The notes beneath the pieces were generated by a model that was given only the letters and a program-made list of their open reading frames with translations, was not told the DNA's origin and ran no database searches. Positions 41,780 through 44,936 of a stretch of DNA of 44,936 nucleotides are shown piece after piece. Source of the stretch: Actinobacteria bacterium Ga0077541 (GTDB lineage: Bacteria; Actinomycetota; Thermoleophilia; Miltoncostaeales; Miltoncostaeaceae); assembly GCA_001464995.1 (NCBI GenBank), contig LNEQ01000236.1, forward strand, positions 1 through 44,936, in the 5' to 3' direction. How positions within the stretch are numbered: the stretch's first letter is position 1; each line of letters begins with the position of its first letter. The position numbers and the translations under genes are program-made.

Positions 41780-43586
41780 CCGCCCCACATTGCGGATCGC
41801 CCTGATCTCGCCCCACGCCTGGCCGCCGCGGGACGACGTCTCGCATCGCCTGGCGGCCGAGGCGGCGGCGCTCGCGCGACGGGGGCACCGGGTGACGATC
41901 CTCGCTCCGGCCACCCGGAGGGATCTCATCGCGGCGGGGCGCCAGCTGCTGCTGGCCGCCCAGGCGGGCGACGCCGACGCCCTCTCCCCGCCCCCGGGCG
42001 GGGTGCTCGAGGTGGCCGTCGGCCGCGCGCTGCCGGCCGGCGCGGGGCGCCGGGTGGGAGAGCCCTTCGACCTCTCCGCCACCCTCGAGACCGTGCTCTC
42101 GCGCGTGCCCTTCGACGTCGTCCACCTGCACGAGCCCCTCGCGCCGAGCCCGGCGCTCGCCGCGCTGCGCCACGCCCCAGGGGTGACGGCGGCGACCTTC
42201 CACCGGGCCGAGCCACTGGCCGGTGTCGCGTTCCTGCGGCCGCTGATCGACCGCGCGCTGGCCCGCGCCGATCTGCGCATCGCGACCACCGAGGCGGCCC
42301 GGGAGGCGCTCTCCGAGATCCTCCCCGGCGAGTACTCGGTCGTCGCCCCGGGCGTCGACGTCCGGGCCTTCCCATCCGCCGCGACCCCGGCCGACGGCCC
42401 CCCGGGCCTGGTCCTGATCGCCCGAGGGCGCGACCGGGTCGGCGTGCGATTCGCGCTCGGCGTGCTTCGCGGCCTCGATCTCGACCCCGTCGGGCCGGTG
42501 ACGCTGCTCGGCCCGGCCGATGCGCCCTGGCGCACGCGGGCGGCGGTGCCGAAGGCGCTGCGCGAGCGCGTGGAGGTCGTGCCCGACGGCGGCCCGGCCG
42601 CGCGCGCGGCGGTGCTCGGCGCGGCGGGCATCGCCCTCCTCGCCGCCCCCGAGGACGCCGCCGGGCCGGTGCTGCGCGAGGCGATGGCCGCGGGCTGCGC
42701 CGTTCTCGTGCCGCGCTGCGCGGCGGTCGAGGGGGCCGTGGTGCACGGGGTCGACGCCCTCGTGCTCCCGCAGTTCACCCGCGAGCCTTTCCGCGAGGCG
42801 ATCGCCGATCTCGCCGGCGACGCCGGCAGGCGCGCGCTGTTGGAGGAGGGCGCGCGTGCCCGGGGGCGCGGGCGCTCGTGGGACGACGTCGCCGCCGAGC
42901 TGGAGGGTCTCTACCGCGACGCGCTCGACGCGGCGCGGGTGCGGCCGGCCGACCAGCCCGCGCGGGTGGTGGCCGATCTGCACGTGCGCGCCGGCCGCGA
43001 CCTCTCGCCCGACCAGATCGTGGTCGCATGCGCGGAGCGCGGGATCGGCGTGGTCTGCGTGACCTCGCCGGACGGAATCGGCCCCGCGCGGGCGGCGGCG
43101 GCCGCGGCGCCCCCGTCGCTGACGGTGATCGTGGGCCAGGAGATCGCGACTGCCGAGGGGACCCTCGTCGGCCTCTTCCTGACCCACCCGGTCGCGACGG
43201 GACTGGTACCCGAGGACGCGGCGGCCGCCGTGCACGCGCAGGGCGGACTGGTGATGGTCCCCCACCCCGACGCCGGCGCGCCCCCGGCGGCCGTCCTGCG
43301 GCGCCTGGCCGGGTCGGTCGACCTGCACCAGATCATGAGCGGCGCGGACGATGTCGCCGACCCCGCCGCGCCGGCGCTCCGCCGGCTCGGCCTGAGGGTC
43401 TGCGCCGGCAGCGGGGCGACCCGCCCGCAGGAGGTCGGCACCGCCGTGACCGAGATGCCCTCCTGCGACGGTGCGACCGCGCTGCTCGAGGCGCTGGACG
43501 ACGGGGAGCTGCGCCGCAACACGCGCCGAGGGGCCACCAACGAGCCGCGGACACGGGGACGACGCCACCGATCGCCGAAGTCCTGA
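41772..43586 (+). CDS. GT4-like glycosyltransferase fused to a C-terminal PHP-like domain
   Basis: 'LRIALISPHAWPPRDDVSHRLAAEAAALARRGHRVTILAP', 'VDVVHLHEPL'-type region; C-terminal 'ADLHVRAGRDLSPDQIVVACAERGIGVVCVTSPDG...VGQEIATAEGTLVGLFL...VPHPD'. Confidence 0.8.
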   Translation: MSNRPTLRIALISPHAWPPRDDVSHRLAAEAAALARRGHRVTILAPATRRDLIAAGRQLLLAAQAGDADALSPPPGGVLEVAVGRALPAGAGRRVGEPFDLSATLETVLSRVPFDVVHLHEPLAPSPALAALRHAPGVTAATFHRAEPLAGVAFLRPLIDRALARADLRIATTEAAREALSEILPGEYSVVAPGVDVRAFPSAATPADGPPGLVLIARGRDRVGVRFALGVLRGLDLDPVGPVTLLGPADAPWRTRAAVPKALRERVEVVPDGGPAARAAVLGAAGIALLAAPEDAAGPVLREAMAAGCAVLVPRCAAVEGAVVHGVDALVLPQFTREPFREAIADLAGDAGRRALLEEGARARGRGRSWDDVAAELEGLYRDALDAARVRPADQPARVVADLHVRAGRDLSPDQIVVACAERGIGVVCVTSPDGIGPARAAAAAAPPSLTVIVGQEIATAEGTLVGLFLTHPVATGLVPEDAAAAVHAQGGLVMVPHPDAGAPPAAVLRRLAGSVDLHQIMSGADDVADPAAPALRRLGLRVCAGSGATRPQEVGTAVTEMPSCDGATALLEALDDGELRRNTRRGATNEPRTRGRRHRSPKS

Positions 43587-43637
43587 AACGCAGTCGTGCA
43601 GGAGTACCGGGGACCCCGGTAAATATCGTCGTCGCCG

Positions 43638-44318
43638 ATGACCCCAGACCCTCCCACGCCGCGCTCGAGCCGGCCCTCCCGCCCGCGCCGCGCCGCGACC
43701 CCTCCTCCGATGGCCGGCTCGTCGCCTGAGGACATCCAGGACGCGTACCAGCGCAGGGCGATCGCCGAGATCGCGGCGCTGAACGACGAGATCATCGCGT
43801 GCGAGCGCTGCAACTCGGACGCCGAGCTCCCCGTCATGAGCTCCGGATCGCCGCAGGCCGAGATCATGATGATCAAGTGGAGCCCGAGTCTCTCGGAGCG
43901 GCAGGAGGGCGTCGCCTTCTTCGGCCGCGCCGGGACGGCCATCCTCAAGAGCGTGCAACGCCTGGGCATCGACCCGCTGCAGCTCTACGGCACCCTCTGC
44001 GTGAAGTGCAGCAACCTCGAGGAGGCCGAGGTGCTGGAGCTGTGCATGCCGTGGCTCGACCGCGAGGTGCACATCGTCCAGCCGAAGCTGATCGTCCCGA
44101 TGGGCGAGCGCGTCGTCGAGGCGCTGGCGGCCCTCGGCCACCCGCTCAGCGAGCCCCTGAAGCCCGAGCCGGGCGTGGTGCAGCGCTGGACGCCGACGAT
44201 CGACGCGCTCTACGTCCCCGACATCGACGCCTCGCTCGACGAGCAGAGCGCGAAGAGGGCCTTCTGGGACGCCTTCCGCGCCATCGGCGACTGGCACCAG
44301 GCGCAGCCTCCCTACTGA
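43638..44318 (+). CDS. Divergent uracil-DNA glycosylase superfamily protein (family 4-like)
   Basis: 'ACERC', 'GVAFFGRAGTAILKSVQRLG', 'CVKCSN', 'CMPWLDREVHIVQPKLIVPMGERVVEAL' resemble family-4 UDG layout. Confidence 0.7.
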   Translation: MTPDPPTPRSSRPSRPRRAATPPPMAGSSPEDIQDAYQRRAIAEIAALNDEIIACERCNSDAELPVMSSGSPQAEIMMIKWSPSLSERQEGVAFFGRAGTAILKSVQRLGIDPLQLYGTLCVKCSNLEEAEVLELCMPWLDREVHIVQPKLIVPMGERVVEALAALGHPLSEPLKPEPGVVQRWTPTIDALYVPDIDASLDEQSAKRAFWDAFRAIGDWHQAQPPY

Positions 44319-44385
44319 CGCAGGTGGCGCCACGTGATCGTGCGTGCGGTCGGACGGGGCCGTGCGCGGGACGTGCGTCGACGCA

Positions 44386-44444
44386 CTGATCTCCCTCTTG
44401 CGGGGAGATCAGGGCGGCAAATCGCCCTTAGCAGGGCGATTTGC
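44386..44444. other. Two consecutive strong hairpins downstream of the UDG-like gene
   Basis: CTGATCTCCC-N7-GGGAGATCAG (44386-44412) and GCAAATCGCCC-TTAGCA-GGGCGATTTGC (44417-44444). Confidence 0.8.
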
Positions 44445-44731
44445 ATCTTGTGAGTCTGCAGGTGGCGGTTTCGCGTCTGGGGCCGTCGATCGCCAGGCTG
44501 GTGGCGAGCGGCCGGGTGTGACCCGTTTGCATCTTGACCCGGTGTGAGCCGGTGTCTTTGCCTTGATGTGTCCGCCCGTGTCGCTCGGCGCCGGCCTGGT
44601 GCCCGCCGCAGTGGCCTGATCAGGAGCCTGTCCGCCCCGCACGGGGCGTGACCCATCACAGGAATGCCGTGCGGTTCTCCCAAGCCCCAGGCCGGTCGCC
44701 GTCCCCCCAAGCGAGCCTGGAGGTGGATCCG

Positions 44732-44936
44732 ATGGTGGCACAGAGCGCCGATCTGGTGATCGGCATCGACACCCACCGCGACACGCACGCCTGTGCGCTG
44801 GTGGGCGCGCTCACCGGTGAGGTGATCTGCGAGTTCTCGATCAGCGCCGATCCGGCCGGGTATCGCGCGGCCCTGCATCGGGCCCGAGGCCACGAGTGCG
44901 CTCGGCGCACCTGGGCCATCGAGGGCTGCGGGTCCT
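44732..44936 (+). mobile_element. IS110-family (DEDD) transposase/recombinase, N-terminal part, truncated by window edge
   Basis: Manual translation 'MVAQSADLVIGIDTHRDTHACALVGALTGEVICEFSISADPAGYRAALHRARGHECARRTWAIEGCGS' with the IGIDTHKDTH and WAIEG(T)GS signatures. Confidence 0.88.

Noticed and set aside
41721-44333. 870-aa minus-strand ORF
   Set aside because: Antisense to the phosphatidyltransferase, GT-PHP and UDG-like genes; composition of a shadow frame, no domain.

Overview
High-GC chromosomal window, probably from a deep-branching actinobacterium (for example a Thermoleophilia-like lineage; this is inference from gene content and GC, no search was run). Most of it is core or housekeeping sequence. 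In order it contains: uppP; a STAS/SigF/RsbW stress module; a BrkB-like membrane protein; nhaA; two secreted glycoside-hydrolase-like proteins; a cytochrome P460-like lipoprotein; a frame-disrupted chemoreceptor; a LysR-flavoprotein-phosphosulfolactate synthase-sulfate adenylyltransferase operon; a LOG-family gene; lon; HxlR and PPOX genes; a nucleotide-sugar cluster with a degenerate kinase; a NAGPA-type secreted protein; a sulfotransferase; a dnaK-grpE-dnaJ-hspR-clpB heat-shock operon; an endonuclease III-like gene; an FAH-family gene; a CDP-alcohol phosphatidyltransferase followed by a GT4-PHP fusion; a divergent UDG-superfamily protein; and the 5' end of an IS110-type transposase at the right edge. 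The points most worth follow-up are: (1) the compact LysR/FAD/ComA/Sat operon, a possible sulfonate (sulfolactate-type) pathway with an unexpected fumarate-reductase-like flavoprotein; (2) a two-copy intergenic element (CAATTG-N17-CAATTG-N11-CGAAACGCCTGC) with the same geometry at both sites; (3) HspR-type inverted repeats over the dnaK promoter, with clpB as the last gene of the same operon; (4) a pseudokinase lacking recognisable VAIK, HRD and DFG residues; (5) a structured non-coding region upstream of the IS110 gene that may hold a bridge RNA; (6) two probable single-base frame disruptions and one probable non-canonical AUC start.
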